NCBI GenBank assembly: GCA_030041195.1 | Contig: JASHOI010000058.1 | Coordinates: 1-23,398, forward strand | DNA: 23,398 nucleotides | DNA from: Streptosporangiaceae bacterium | GTDB taxonomy: Bacteria; Actinomycetota; Actinomycetes; Streptosporangiales; Streptosporangiaceae | Reading direction: 5' to 3' | In this document: positions 1 through 6,875 of the stretch, piece by piece | Position numbering within the stretch: position 1 is the first letter of the stretch | How the letters are laid out: the number at the start of each line of letters is the position of its first letter | The notes under the pieces: generated by a model | The model's database searches: none | The model's input: the letters and a program-made list of their open reading frames with translations, nothing else | Told to the model about the DNA's origin: nothing | Position numbers and translations under genes: made by a program

Positions 1-89
1 CCCGCGCCGAAGCCGCCCGCGACGAGGATCTTGAACGTTACGGGTGCGCCCACCGTGGTCGCGTCGTCGTCATAGGCGTCGTAGGCCAT
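1..89 (-). CDS. cvnD: CvnD-type GTPase of the conservon operon (5' end only)
   Basis: Only the first 29 codons are in the window; the gene continues past base 1. The peptide starts at ATG 87-89 (MAYDAYDDDATTVG) and runs into FKILVAGGFGAG, the start of the Walker A/P-loop typical of the small Ras-like GTPases that close actinomycete conservons. It overlaps the DUF742 gene upstream of it by 20 nt, so the two are probably translated from one mRNA. In known conservons the four proteins form a membrane-associated complex in which the GTPase state is thought to be controlled by the CvnA-C partners. The identification rests on the P-loop start together with the gene order, because the rest of the protein is not visible. 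Confidence 0.85.
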   Translation of the reverse strand, partial: MAYDAYDDDATTVGAPVTFKILVAGGFGA

Positions 90-450
90 CGACCACCTCC
101 TGGAGGATCTTCAGGTCGTTGAGGCCGGCCGGCTGCGCCCGGTGGATCGTGACCAGGCCACGCTCGCGCAGGTCGTGGACCAGGATGCGGATCACGCCGA
201 CGGGCAGGTCGAGGTCGGAGGCCAGCTCGGCCAGCGGGGTCGGCATGTGGCAGCGCTGCAGCAAGTCGTCCTGCTCCGGCGTCAGCCGCGGCGGATCGTG
301 GGCGGTGCGGCGGGCCGCGCGCACCATGTCCAGCAGGTCGAGGCGCTCGCCGGACGGGCGGGTCAGGCCTCCGGTGAGCGCGTACGGGCGGACAACCGGG
401 CCCGCGTCCTGGTCGACCCACTCGCCGCTCGGCGGCTGCACCGCTATCAC
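70..450 (-). CDS. cvnC: DUF742 protein, conservon component CvnC
   Basis: A protein of about 126 residues with the DUF742 hallmark WVDQDAGPVVRPYALTGG near the N-terminus. A winged-helix-like region follows (LTPEQDDLLQRC, LAELASDLDLPVGVIRILV, then the RGLVTIHR strand) and a C-terminal LKILQEVVDGL helix. I chose GTG 448-450 because it overlaps the cvnB stop in a GTGA arrangement and leaves a normal-length family member; longer in-frame starts would run antisense-like through cvnB. The 3' end overlaps cvnD by 20 nt. DUF742 proteins are known as the third member of cvnABCD operons and are thought to act with the roadblock protein on the GTPase. The exact start is less certain than the gene itself, since no strong ribosome binding site precedes it. 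Confidence 0.85.
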   Translation of the reverse strand: MIAVQPPSGEWVDQDAGPVVRPYALTGGLTRPSGERLDLLDMVRAARRTAHDPPRLTPEQDDLLQRCHMPTPLAELASDLDLPVGVIRILVHDLRERGLVTIHRAQPAGLNDLKILQEVVDGLRRL

Positions 451-857
451 CCGGCCGTCGGCCGTGCGGGTGCCGTGCGGCGGTCGACGGCCAGGTGCTC
501 GCCGACCCGGGCGACCAGGAGGGCCATCTCGTAGGCGACCAGGCCGACGTCGGCTCCCTGCTCGGCCATTGCCGCCAGGCAGCTGCCCTCCCCGGCCGCG
601 ATCACGAACAGGAACGCCGAGTCCATCTCGACGATGATCTGCCGCACGGTCCCGGCGCCGAACTGCTCGCTGGTCCCGCGGGCCAGGCTCTGCAGCCCGG
701 CGGCGGCCGCGCAGAGGTACTCCGAGTCCTCGCGGGTCAGCCCGTTGGAGGCCCCGATCACGAGTCCGTCCCTGGACAGGATCACCGCCTTGGTGACCTT
801 CGCGACGCCCGCGACCAGATCGTCGAGGAGCCAGTCGAGTTGCCCTGGCTGGCGCAT
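447..857 (-). CDS. cvnB: Roadblock/LC7-domain protein, conservon component CvnB
   Basis: A 136-residue single-domain roadblock/LC7 protein. It begins with LDWLLDDLVAGV, followed by the characteristic strand-turn-strand VTKAVILSRDGLVIGAS and the helix YLCAAAAGLQSLA. A second strand set (IIVEMDSAFLFVIAAGEGS) and the terminal helix VGLVAYEMALLVARVGEHL complete the fold. It starts 2 nt after the cvnA stop and its own TGA overlaps the next start by 4 nt, so it is translated as part of the cvn operon. Roadblock proteins of this type are known regulators (GAP-like or scaffold) of the small GTPase in conservons. Length and architecture are normal for the family. Confidence 0.93.
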   Translation of the reverse strand: MRQPGQLDWLLDDLVAGVAKVTKAVILSRDGLVIGASNGLTREDSEYLCAAAAGLQSLARGTSEQFGAGTVRQIIVEMDSAFLFVIAAGEGSCLAAMAEQGADVGLVAYEMALLVARVGEHLAVDRRTAPARPTAG

Positions 858-859
858 GT

Positions 860-3358
860 TCAGCCCTCCTCACCCGGGTCCGGACTGGCCGGGTCCTGCT
901 CGGCCGCCGTTGCCGCGGCGTCCTGGGCCGCGTCGGCCGGCCGGGTGCTCGCCGCTGACCTGCCCCGTTCCCAGCCGCGCTGCATCGCGGACATCGTGCT
1001 GCGGACCGCCTCGGGCGAGGCGGGCGGCGCTGTTGGCATCGGGGAGGTGCCGGTGTCCGTCGCCTCACGGGCGCGGAGCTGCGGGGCCAGGGCAGCCTGG
1101 CGGACCCGGACCGGGAGCCCGCCGTCCTGCTGGCTCGCAGGCTGGCTCGCTGCCTGGTTCGCCGCCGCCGGGCGCGGGTCCGGGCCGGGCACGATCTCGG
1201 TGGCGCCGGCCATGACCTGCCCGGCCTGGACGGAGTCGGCGGCCTGCCTGGCGGCCCTGGTCGGCCGGGTCCACCAGCCGGATTCGGCTGGCGTCGCTGG
1301 CTCGGTGGTGCCGGCGGCGTGCCGCGGGCGGCGGGGATCGGCGGCCGTGCCGTGCCCGTTGCCTGCCTGGCCGTAGCCAGTCCTCAGCGCGTCGGCCGCG
1401 GCCGCGGGCTGCAGCGTGCGCCCGTCGGCCGGAAGCGCCGGGACCTGGCTTTGGCCGGTGACGACCAGGCTGGTCGGGATGATCACGATGGCGCTCGTGC
1501 CGCCGTAGGCCGACGAGCGGAGGGTGACCTTGATCGCGTGCCGGTGCGCCAGCCGGCCGGTGATGAACAGGCCCAGCCGGTCGCTGCCCGCCGGGTCGAA
1601 GGCCGGCAGGCTGGTCAGGTCGCGGTTGATCTCGTCCATCCGCTCCGGCGCGATGCCGAGGCCGCGGTCCTCGATCTCGACCGCGAAGCCCCGGCCCACC
1701 AGGTCGCCCTGGACCCGCACCACCGTGTTCGGCGGCGAGAACACCGTCGCGTTCTCCATCAGCTCGGCCAGCAGGTGGACGACGTCGGCGACGGCCGGGC
1801 CGGCCAGGGCCGCCTTGGACCGGACCTCGACCCGGATCCGGGTGTAGTCCTCGACCTCGGCCACGGCGGCCCGCAGGACGTCGATGAACGGCACCGGATG
1901 GCTCCAGCTCCGGCCGGGGGAGTCACCGGACAGCACGATCAGGCCCTCGGCGTGCCGCCGCATGCGGGTGGTGAGGTGGTCGATGCGGAACAGGTCCTCG
2001 AGCTGCTGCTCCTCCTCCGCGCGCCGTTCCATGCCGTCGAGCAGCCCGAGCTGGCGATGCAGCAGCGCCTGGTTGCGCCGGGCCAGGTTGCGGAAGACCT
2101 TGCTGACGCCGTTGCGGAGGTTTGCCTCATCCACGGCAGCGTCCACGGCGGCCCGGTGCACCGTATTGAACGCTTCGCGCACCTGGTCGATCTCGTCCGC
2201 TGTGCCGTCCGGGGCCGCGGCCGGCGCTTCGGCGTCGACGTCCACCGTGTCGCCGTCCCGGAGCCTGGCCATGACGGCCGGGAGCCGGTCGCGGGCGAGT
2301 TCCAGGGCCGAGGTGCGCAGGCCGTTCAGCCGGCGCACCAGGCGGCGGCCCATCAGCAGCGAGAAGACGATCGACGCGATGACCGCGAGCAGGCCCACGC
2401 TCGCCGCCACGATGAACGTCGTGAGGGCCCTGCGGGCCGAGGAGGCCACCTGGGACTGAATCCAGGCCGGGCTCTTGGTCAGCACGACCTGGAGATGGCC
2501 GGCGTAGGCCGTTGCCGTGGGCTGCCACTGGGCCAGCGGCACCGGCGGCGTGGTGGCGCCGGCCGGCGCGTTGATGATCGCGTTCTCCTGGCTGGTCAGG
2601 GCCGCGGTCAGCGAGGCCGGCACTTCCTGGCGCAGCAGGCCGCTGGCCTCGGCGTCCAGTTGCGGCACCGCGTCCGCGACCAGGTACCGCCGCACGGCCA
2701 CGAGCTCGGCGAATTCCTTCTGGTCCGCGGCGGGCATGTGCCCGGTCGCCACGTCTCCGACGTAGATGTCGCTCTCCTCCGAGACGAGCATCGCGACCGT
2801 GTAGAGGCTCACTTCCTGGCGCGCCGTCGTGGCCAGGGACTGGCTCACGTAGGTCACCTGGATGCCCTGCTCGCCCACCCGGATCCCGTCCGCCAGGATC
2901 GCGCTGTAGGCGTTGATCGCGGCCGTCCGGCTGATCGCGCCGCTCAGCACCTCGGCGCGCAGCGTCTGGAGCGGGCCCTTGAAATCGGTGAGGAGTGTTG
3001 CGACCGCGTTCTTCTCCAGCGCGGTCGCGTTCGCGACGACCGGCCCGGACCTGGTGACGGTCTCGACGGCGTGGAACCGCTGGTCGGTCGCGGCCTCGTC
3101 GCGCCGGTATGCGGCGGCGGCCTGGCTCGACCTGGTGGCCAGGTACATCACCGCGCCGCTGCGCTCGGCGTTGAGCGCCACCATCGCGTCGGAAACCGGC
3201 GTGATCGTCGTGCCGCTGACCTTGCCCGCGTTGGCCAGTCCGACCGCGGTGCCGAACTGGCCCGCGACCGCGTACGCGTAGACGCCGATCAGCGCGAGAA
3301 GTGGGACGGAGACCAGCAGGAACATCCGGGCACGAATGGACGTGGGACGAAAGCTCAT
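860..3358 (-). CDS. cvnA: Sensor histidine kinase-like protein, conservon component CvnA
   Basis: An 832-residue membrane sensor heading the cvn operon. A membrane segment at about residues 12-32 is followed by a large extracytoplasmic nitrate/nitrite-sensing (NIT)-type helical region up to about 310. A second membrane segment lies at about 314-336, then a HAMP-like linker. Around 417-445 there is a coiled dimerisation region (FRNLARRNQALLHRQL) in which a classical H-box histidine is not obvious. The HATPase_c domain shows the N-box ELMENATVFSPP (about 525-537) and the G1 box DRGLGI (about 563). From about 640 onward the tail is low-complexity Pro/Ala/Gln-rich. These proteins are known to pass membrane signals to CvnB-D; the ligand is unknown. 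The start ATG at 3356-3358 gives a normal N-terminal membrane anchor. Confidence 0.92.
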   Translation of the reverse strand: MSFRPTSIRARMFLLVSVPLLALIGVYAYAVAGQFGTAVGLANAGKVSGTTITPVSDAMVALNAERSGAVMYLATRSSQAAAAYRRDEAATDQRFHAVETVTRSGPVVANATALEKNAVATLLTDFKGPLQTLRAEVLSGAISRTAAINAYSAILADGIRVGEQGIQVTYVSQSLATTARQEVSLYTVAMLVSEESDIYVGDVATGHMPAADQKEFAELVAVRRYLVADAVPQLDAEASGLLRQEVPASLTAALTSQENAIINAPAGATTPPVPLAQWQPTATAYAGHLQVVLTKSPAWIQSQVASSARRALTTFIVAASVGLLAVIASIVFSLLMGRRLVRRLNGLRTSALELARDRLPAVMARLRDGDTVDVDAEAPAAAPDGTADEIDQVREAFNTVHRAAVDAAVDEANLRNGVSKVFRNLARRNQALLHRQLGLLDGMERRAEEEQQLEDLFRIDHLTTRMRRHAEGLIVLSGDSPGRSWSHPVPFIDVLRAAVAEVEDYTRIRVEVRSKAALAGPAVADVVHLLAELMENATVFSPPNTVVRVQGDLVGRGFAVEIEDRGLGIAPERMDEINRDLTSLPAFDPAGSDRLGLFITGRLAHRHAIKVTLRSSAYGGTSAIVIIPTSLVVTGQSQVPALPADGRTLQPAAAADALRTGYGQAGNGHGTAADPRRPRHAAGTTEPATPAESGWWTRPTRAARQAADSVQAGQVMAGATEIVPGPDPRPAAANQAASQPASQQDGGLPVRVRQAALAPQLRAREATDTGTSPMPTAPPASPEAVRSTMSAMQRGWERGRSAASTRPADAAQDAAATAAEQDPASPDPGEEG

Positions 3359-3465
3359 GGTGTGGTGGCCCTCAGTTGACGCGGTTCAGGCCCGCAGGCA
3401 GATGCCCGATATTTGCATGTAACAGCCCAAACCTGTACTAATCCCCCGCCGGTAGCTTCGACACG

Positions 3466-3495
3466 TACAGTGCCATACACCGGACACTCCGTCAA
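3466..3495 (-). promoter_or_regulatory. Possible promoter of the cvn operon
   Basis: Read on the minus strand, TTGACG (3490-3495) is a good -35-like hexamer, and an ACTGTA hexamer (3466-3471) lies 18 nt downstream as a poor -10. It is about 108 nt upstream of cvnA in the 208-nt gap. CTGTAC at 3433-3438 and GTACAG at 3465-3470 form a spaced inverted repeat in the same region that could be an operator. This is weak evidence based only on hexamer similarity. Confidence 0.25.
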
Positions 3496-3566
3496 ACTGA
3501 ACCAGACAATCGGGCAGTAAGCACGTGTTCGGCGTCTGGGGGTGGCGTGCGGGCGGCCCTGGCTGA

Positions 3567-4091
3567 CTACATGGTGTTGAAGGTCTGCGTGAGCGGATAG
3601 GTGGTGACGACCTTGCCGTTCTCCAGCACGTAGACCGCCGGCCGCTTCTTGCCGGTGAAGATGACCGTCAGCCTTGTGTAACGCCGGTCGGCCGGGTGCC
3701 CCTTCACCGCGGCGCTCCCCCACAGCACGTCCAGCGAGGGGTAATAGTAGATGTGACCTTCGGCGCAGCTCGGCGTGCAGTCGTTCTGCCAGAAGGTGGC
3801 ATAACCGCTGGCCAGCTTCGGCGTCCAGCTCGTCCAGTGCACGTCCTGCACGCCGGTCCCATGGTCCGCGCAGGTAATCACGATGGTCGACGGCGCCACG
3901 ACGGGCTTGAGGCTGCAGTTGAGCACGACGTACCTGGGAGCCTTGGCGTTCGCGACCTGGGTGGTCACGGTGGCGTGCGTAGTTGCGGGCGTGCCGGAAC
4001 TGGCAAGAACCGCCCCCCCGCCGCCTGCCGCGATGATGCCGGCGCCTGCCAAGATCGTTACGGCGACTCGCACCCTCGTCTTCATTTTCAT
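3567..4091 (-). CDS. Small secreted four-cysteine protein, function unknown
   Basis: A 174-residue protein with a clear Sec signal peptide: a basic start (MKMKTRVRV), a hydrophobic Ala/Gly/Val core, and a likely cleavage after the Ala at residue 30. The mature part has exactly four cysteines (residues 59, 74, 105, 109), spaced as LNC, ITCADHG and NDCTPSCAEG, consistent with two disulfides outside the cell. The pattern CADHG, a tryptophan-rich segment, NDCxPxCAxG and a YYPSLDV segment resembles a widespread family of uncharacterised secreted actinobacterial proteins. GGAGG lies 7 nt before the ATG at 4089-4091 and decides the start. It is divergent from the MFS gene and has no obvious tie to the CoM locus. 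No function can be assigned. Confidence 0.8.
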   Translation of the reverse strand: MKMKTRVRVAVTILAGAGIIAAGGGGAVLASSGTPATTHATVTTQVANAKAPRYVVLNCSLKPVVAPSTIVITCADHGTGVQDVHWTSWTPKLASGYATFWQNDCTPSCAEGHIYYYPSLDVLWGSAAVKGHPADRRYTRLTVIFTGKKRPAVYVLENGKVVTTYPLTQTFNTM

Positions 4092-4238
4092 TTTGCGCCT
4101 CCGGTGGAGCGCGGGCGCCTGTGGCGTCCTGGCCGGACGCTCGGTGTGACCGCTCCTAACAGCCAGGACGCTGGATCATGATGAATGGTTATGGGTTTTA
4201 AGACCTGACGATCCCGGTCTCGAGCGCGATTCCCTCGG

Positions 4239-4268
4239 TGGACGTGACGTTCTGGGTATGCCTACGGT
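4239..4268 (+). promoter_or_regulatory. Possible promoter of the MFS exporter gene
   Basis: TGGACG (4239-4244) and TACGGT (4263-4268) are separated by 18 nt and resemble -35 and -10 hexamers of a housekeeping actinomycete promoter. The site is 77 nt upstream of the exporter start in the 254-nt divergent gap with the secreted protein gene. It is only a hexamer-level match. Confidence 0.3.
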
Positions 4269-4345
4269 AGGGCGAGGTTGCTTGCCGTCGGCGTTTCGTC
4301 CAGCAGTGCGTTGCTCGCCAAGGGCAGTACGGGGGTGTGGTGCCG

Positions 4346-6010
4346 ATGTCATCGGTAACGTCTTCTGCCGCGCGGGACCAGGCGGGGGCGGGTGGTGACC
4401 GGCGCTGGCTGGTCCTGGTCGTGGTCGCCATTGCCCAGCTGATGGTGGTGCTGGATTCCACGATCGTCAACATCGCGCTGCCGTCGGCGCAGCGTGACCT
4501 GGGGTTCGCGAACAGCGACCGGCAGTGGGTGGTGACGGCCTACGCCCTGGCGTTCGGCAGCCTGCTGCTGGTGGGCGGCCGGCTCGGCGACATGTTCAGC
4601 CGCAAGCGGGTGTTCATCACCGGCCTGATCGGATTCGCGCTGGCGTCGGCCGTCGGCGGGGCCGCTGTGTCGTTCCTGATGCTGGTGGCGGCCCGGGCGC
4701 TGCAAGGAGCGTTCGGCGCTGTCCTCGCGCCGTCCGCGCTGGGCACGCTGGTCAGCACGTTCCGGGATCCGCGGGAGCGGGGGAGGGCCTTTGGGGTGTT
4801 CGGGTCGGTCGCAGCCGGCGGCGGCGCGGTGGGCCTGATCTTGGGCGGTGCGCTGACCCAGTACTTCTCCTGGCGCTGGTGCCTGTATGTCAACCTGGTG
4901 TTCGCCGTGATCGCGGTCGCCGGCGCGCTGGCGTTCATTCGCACCAGCCGGCCGGCGGTGCGACCGCCGATGGACTGGCCTGGGACGGTGCTGGCCTGCG
5001 CCGGGCTGTTCCTGATCGTGTTCGGCTTCTCCCACGCCGAGTCGGCCGGCTGGACGGCCGCGCTGACCATCGGCAGCCTGGTCGTCGGCGTGGTCCTGCT
5101 CGCTGGGTTCGTGGCCGCCGAGCAGCGTGCCAGCCACCCGTTGCTGCCGATACGGGTGATAGTGGACCGCACCCGTGGCGGCGCGTACTTCGCCGTGTTC
5201 ATCTCCGGGATCGCGATCTTCGGCACGTTCCTGTTCCTCACCTACTACCTGCAGGTGATCAAGGGAGACAGCCCGCTGAGCACCGGGCTGCTGTTCCTGC
5301 CGATGATCGCCTGCATCCTGACCACCTCCAACCTCTCCAGCATCGTGCTCCTGCCCCGGCTCGGGCCGCGGGTCCTGATCGCGACCGGCATGCTGCTGGC
5401 CGGCGCCGGGATGGGCTACCTGTCCCGGCTCACCGTGGCCTCCGGCTACCTCAGCCATGTGCTGCCCGCGCTGCTGGTCATGGGGCTGGGCTTCGGCATG
5501 ATCTTCGCGCCGGCCATCAACACCGCCACCTTCGGCGTGGCGCGCGAGGACTCCGGTGTGGCCTCGGCGCTGGTCAACACGATGCAACAGGTCGGCGGGT
5601 CGATCGGTACGTCCGCGCTGAGCACGTTCGCGCTGACCGCGACGGCCAGCTACCTGATCGCCCACCACACCAGCCCGCTGGCCCCGGCGATCGCGGCCAC
5701 CCACGGCTACACCGTCGCCTTCAGCATTTCGGCCGTGATGCTCGGCATCGGCTTCGTTCTCACGATCATCCTGCTGCCCGGCCGCCGCCGGCTCGAGGAA
5801 CTCCGGAGAGCCGAGGCCACGCTGCCCCCCGCCGCCGCGCCCGCGCCCGCCACTCCCGCCCGCGCCCCCGTTCCCGCACTGTATCCCGAGACCGCGACCC
5901 CTGTTCCCGCACTGCACCTCGAGCCGAGGGCGATCCCGGTGGGCCTGTGCGGCTGCTCGCCGGTGGTCACCCACGCTCGCGTCACAACGGTCACGCTGAC
6001 TAGGACGTGA
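4346..6010 (+). CDS. DHA2-family (14-TM) MFS drug/metabolite exporter
   Basis: A 554-residue multi-pass membrane protein of the DHA2 (EmrB/QacA-like) family. The first membrane helix is followed by MVVLDSTIVNIALP, the family's LD-containing motif D1. GGRLGDMFSRKRVF is motif A in the loop after helix 2, and GSVAAGGGAVGLILGG is the antiporter motif C in helix 5. About fourteen hydrophobic segments follow up to LGIGFVLTIILLPG. The last 75 residues or so are a Pro/Ala-rich cytoplasmic tail without recognisable motifs. Such proteins export drugs or metabolites by proton antiport. ATG 4346 lies 10 nt after a GGGGG tract; two in-frame GTG codons at 4337 and 4340 are alternative starts. No TetR or MarR repressor gene lies next to it. 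The substrate cannot be inferred, and a link to the CoM locus 2.7 kb away is not supported. Confidence 0.93.
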   Translation: MSSVTSSAARDQAGAGGDRRWLVLVVVAIAQLMVVLDSTIVNIALPSAQRDLGFANSDRQWVVTAYALAFGSLLLVGGRLGDMFSRKRVFITGLIGFALASAVGGAAVSFLMLVAARALQGAFGAVLAPSALGTLVSTFRDPRERGRAFGVFGSVAAGGGAVGLILGGALTQYFSWRWCLYVNLVFAVIAVAGALAFIRTSRPAVRPPMDWPGTVLACAGLFLIVFGFSHAESAGWTAALTIGSLVVGVVLLAGFVAAEQRASHPLLPIRVIVDRTRGGAYFAVFISGIAIFGTFLFLTYYLQVIKGDSPLSTGLLFLPMIACILTTSNLSSIVLLPRLGPRVLIATGMLLAGAGMGYLSRLTVASGYLSHVLPALLVMGLGFGMIFAPAINTATFGVAREDSGVASALVNTMQQVGGSIGTSALSTFALTATASYLIAHHTSPLAPAIAATHGYTVAFSISAVMLGIGFVLTIILLPGRRRLEELRRAEATLPPAAAPAPATPARAPVPALYPETATPVPALHLEPRAIPVGLCGCSPVVTHARVTTVTLTRT

Positions 6011-6036
6011 GCCGCAGGTAACCCCGACTCCCGGTC

Positions 6037-6059
6037 GGGCAGAGCTTTGCCGGCTGCCC
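6037..6059 (+). terminator. Weak hairpin after the MFS gene
   Basis: GGGCAG (6037-6042) can pair with CTGCCC (6054-6059) around an 11-nt loop, 26 nt after the exporter stop. A second small hairpin (CCCG/CGGG) lies just before it. There is no T-run, so termination is only a possibility. Confidence 0.25.
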
Positions 6060-6179
6060 CTGTCCGGCTGGGGCGAATCAGAGACCAGGCTTCGTCTTCT
6101 GAGGACGAGCCAGGACTCCGGCTGACGACGTAATATCCCGGTAACACGGAGCAGGCGCAAGGTCACAAGGCGGTGGGCG

Positions 6180-6875
6180 ATGGCCGAACCCGTGGTGAGC
6201 GGGATTGACGAAGTCGGTCTGCTGCCCGGCAGCCACGTTTGCGCGTTCTATCGCGGCGACAGAGACCGCGACCGGCTGCTGAGCGGCTACTTCGGTGCGG
6301 GCCTGTCCGCGGGGGACAAGTGCATCTGCGTGGTCGACTCGCGTAACACGGCCGAGTGGCTGCGGAACCTGCCGTGCTCGGGCGGCAACCACAGTCCGGG
6401 CGACGGTCAGCTCGACATCCACCTGCCGGAATCGAGTTACCTGGCGGACGGCAAGTTCACCACTGGCGACATGCTTACGTTCTGGGTCGACAACATTCTC
6501 CGTGCGACGGCCGATGGCTACTCCTTCTGCCGCCTGGCCGGCGAGATGACCTGGGCGCTGCGAGACGCACCCGGTGTCGAGCACCTGGTTGGTTACGAGT
6601 CCGAGCTGAACCGGGTCACCGCCAGCTACCCGGTCGCGGTGCTGTGCTTGTACGACCTCGACCGCTTCAGCGGTGAGGTCGTGGTCAACATCGTCATGAC
6701 CCACCCGCAAGTGCTGGTCCAGGGCATCCTCATCGAGAACCCCTACTACGTCGAGCCGGACGAGTTCCTCCGCCTTGCCGACCCGGATCAGCCGGACGGG
6801 CAGCCGTTCCGCGTATCCGCTGACGCGCTGTCCCTCGCCAACGGCCGGCCGGTCGCTGATCGACATCTTCGATGA
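6180..6875 (+). CDS. Stand-alone MEDS-domain sensor protein
   Basis: A 231-residue protein dominated by a MEDS (methanogen/methylotroph DcmR sensory) domain. It begins LLPGSHVCAFYRGDRDRDRLLSGYF, continues with a GLSAGDKCICVVDS strand, and ends with strands such as YPVAVLCLYDLDRFSG and a late H-P-x-V-L motif. Known MEDS domains occur in DcmR, the dichloromethane-responsive repressor, and in archaeal and bacterial regulators, and are predicted to sense small hydrocarbon-derived ligands. Unlike DcmR, this protein has no DNA-binding domain. Its stop codon overlaps the start of the PucR-type regulator by 4 nt (ATGA), so the two are translationally coupled. I infer that it is the sensor partner of that regulator for the adjacent epoxide/CoM locus. 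An AAGG sequence precedes ATG 6180. Confidence 0.85.
   Translation: MAEPVVSGIDEVGLLPGSHVCAFYRGDRDRDRLLSGYFGAGLSAGDKCICVVDSRNTAEWLRNLPCSGGNHSPGDGQLDIHLPESSYLADGKFTTGDMLTFWVDNILRATADGYSFCRLAGEMTWALRDAPGVEHLVGYESELNRVTASYPVAVLCLYDLDRFSGEVVVNIVMTHPQVLVQGILIENPYYVEPDEFLRLADPDQPDGQPFRVSADALSLANGRPVADRHLR

Noticed and set aside
1319..3379. Long plus-strand open frame (686 codons) antisense to cvnA
   Set aside because: Its translation is low-complexity Arg/Gly/His/Val-rich with no family motifs, as expected for a GC-rich shadow frame of the real CvnA gene.
3355..3723. Minus-strand open frame of 122 codons between cvnA and the secreted protein gene
   Set aside because: It overlaps the secreted protein gene out of frame and is Arg/Gly/His-rich, so it is treated as a shadow.
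4203..4211. GACCTGACG near the MFS promoter region as a fourth regulatory element
   Set aside because: Only eight bases match and nothing of the TTCTT part or the second box is present.
4198..4473. Small minus-strand open frame of 91 codons across the MFS start
   Set aside because: It overlaps the coding start of the exporter, has no ribosome binding site and no recognisable motif.
4349..6166. Long minus-strand open frame (605 codons) antisense to the MFS exporter
   Set aside because: Composition is dominated by Arg, Gln, Gly and His, typical of a shadow; the exporter frame has clear membrane helices and motifs.
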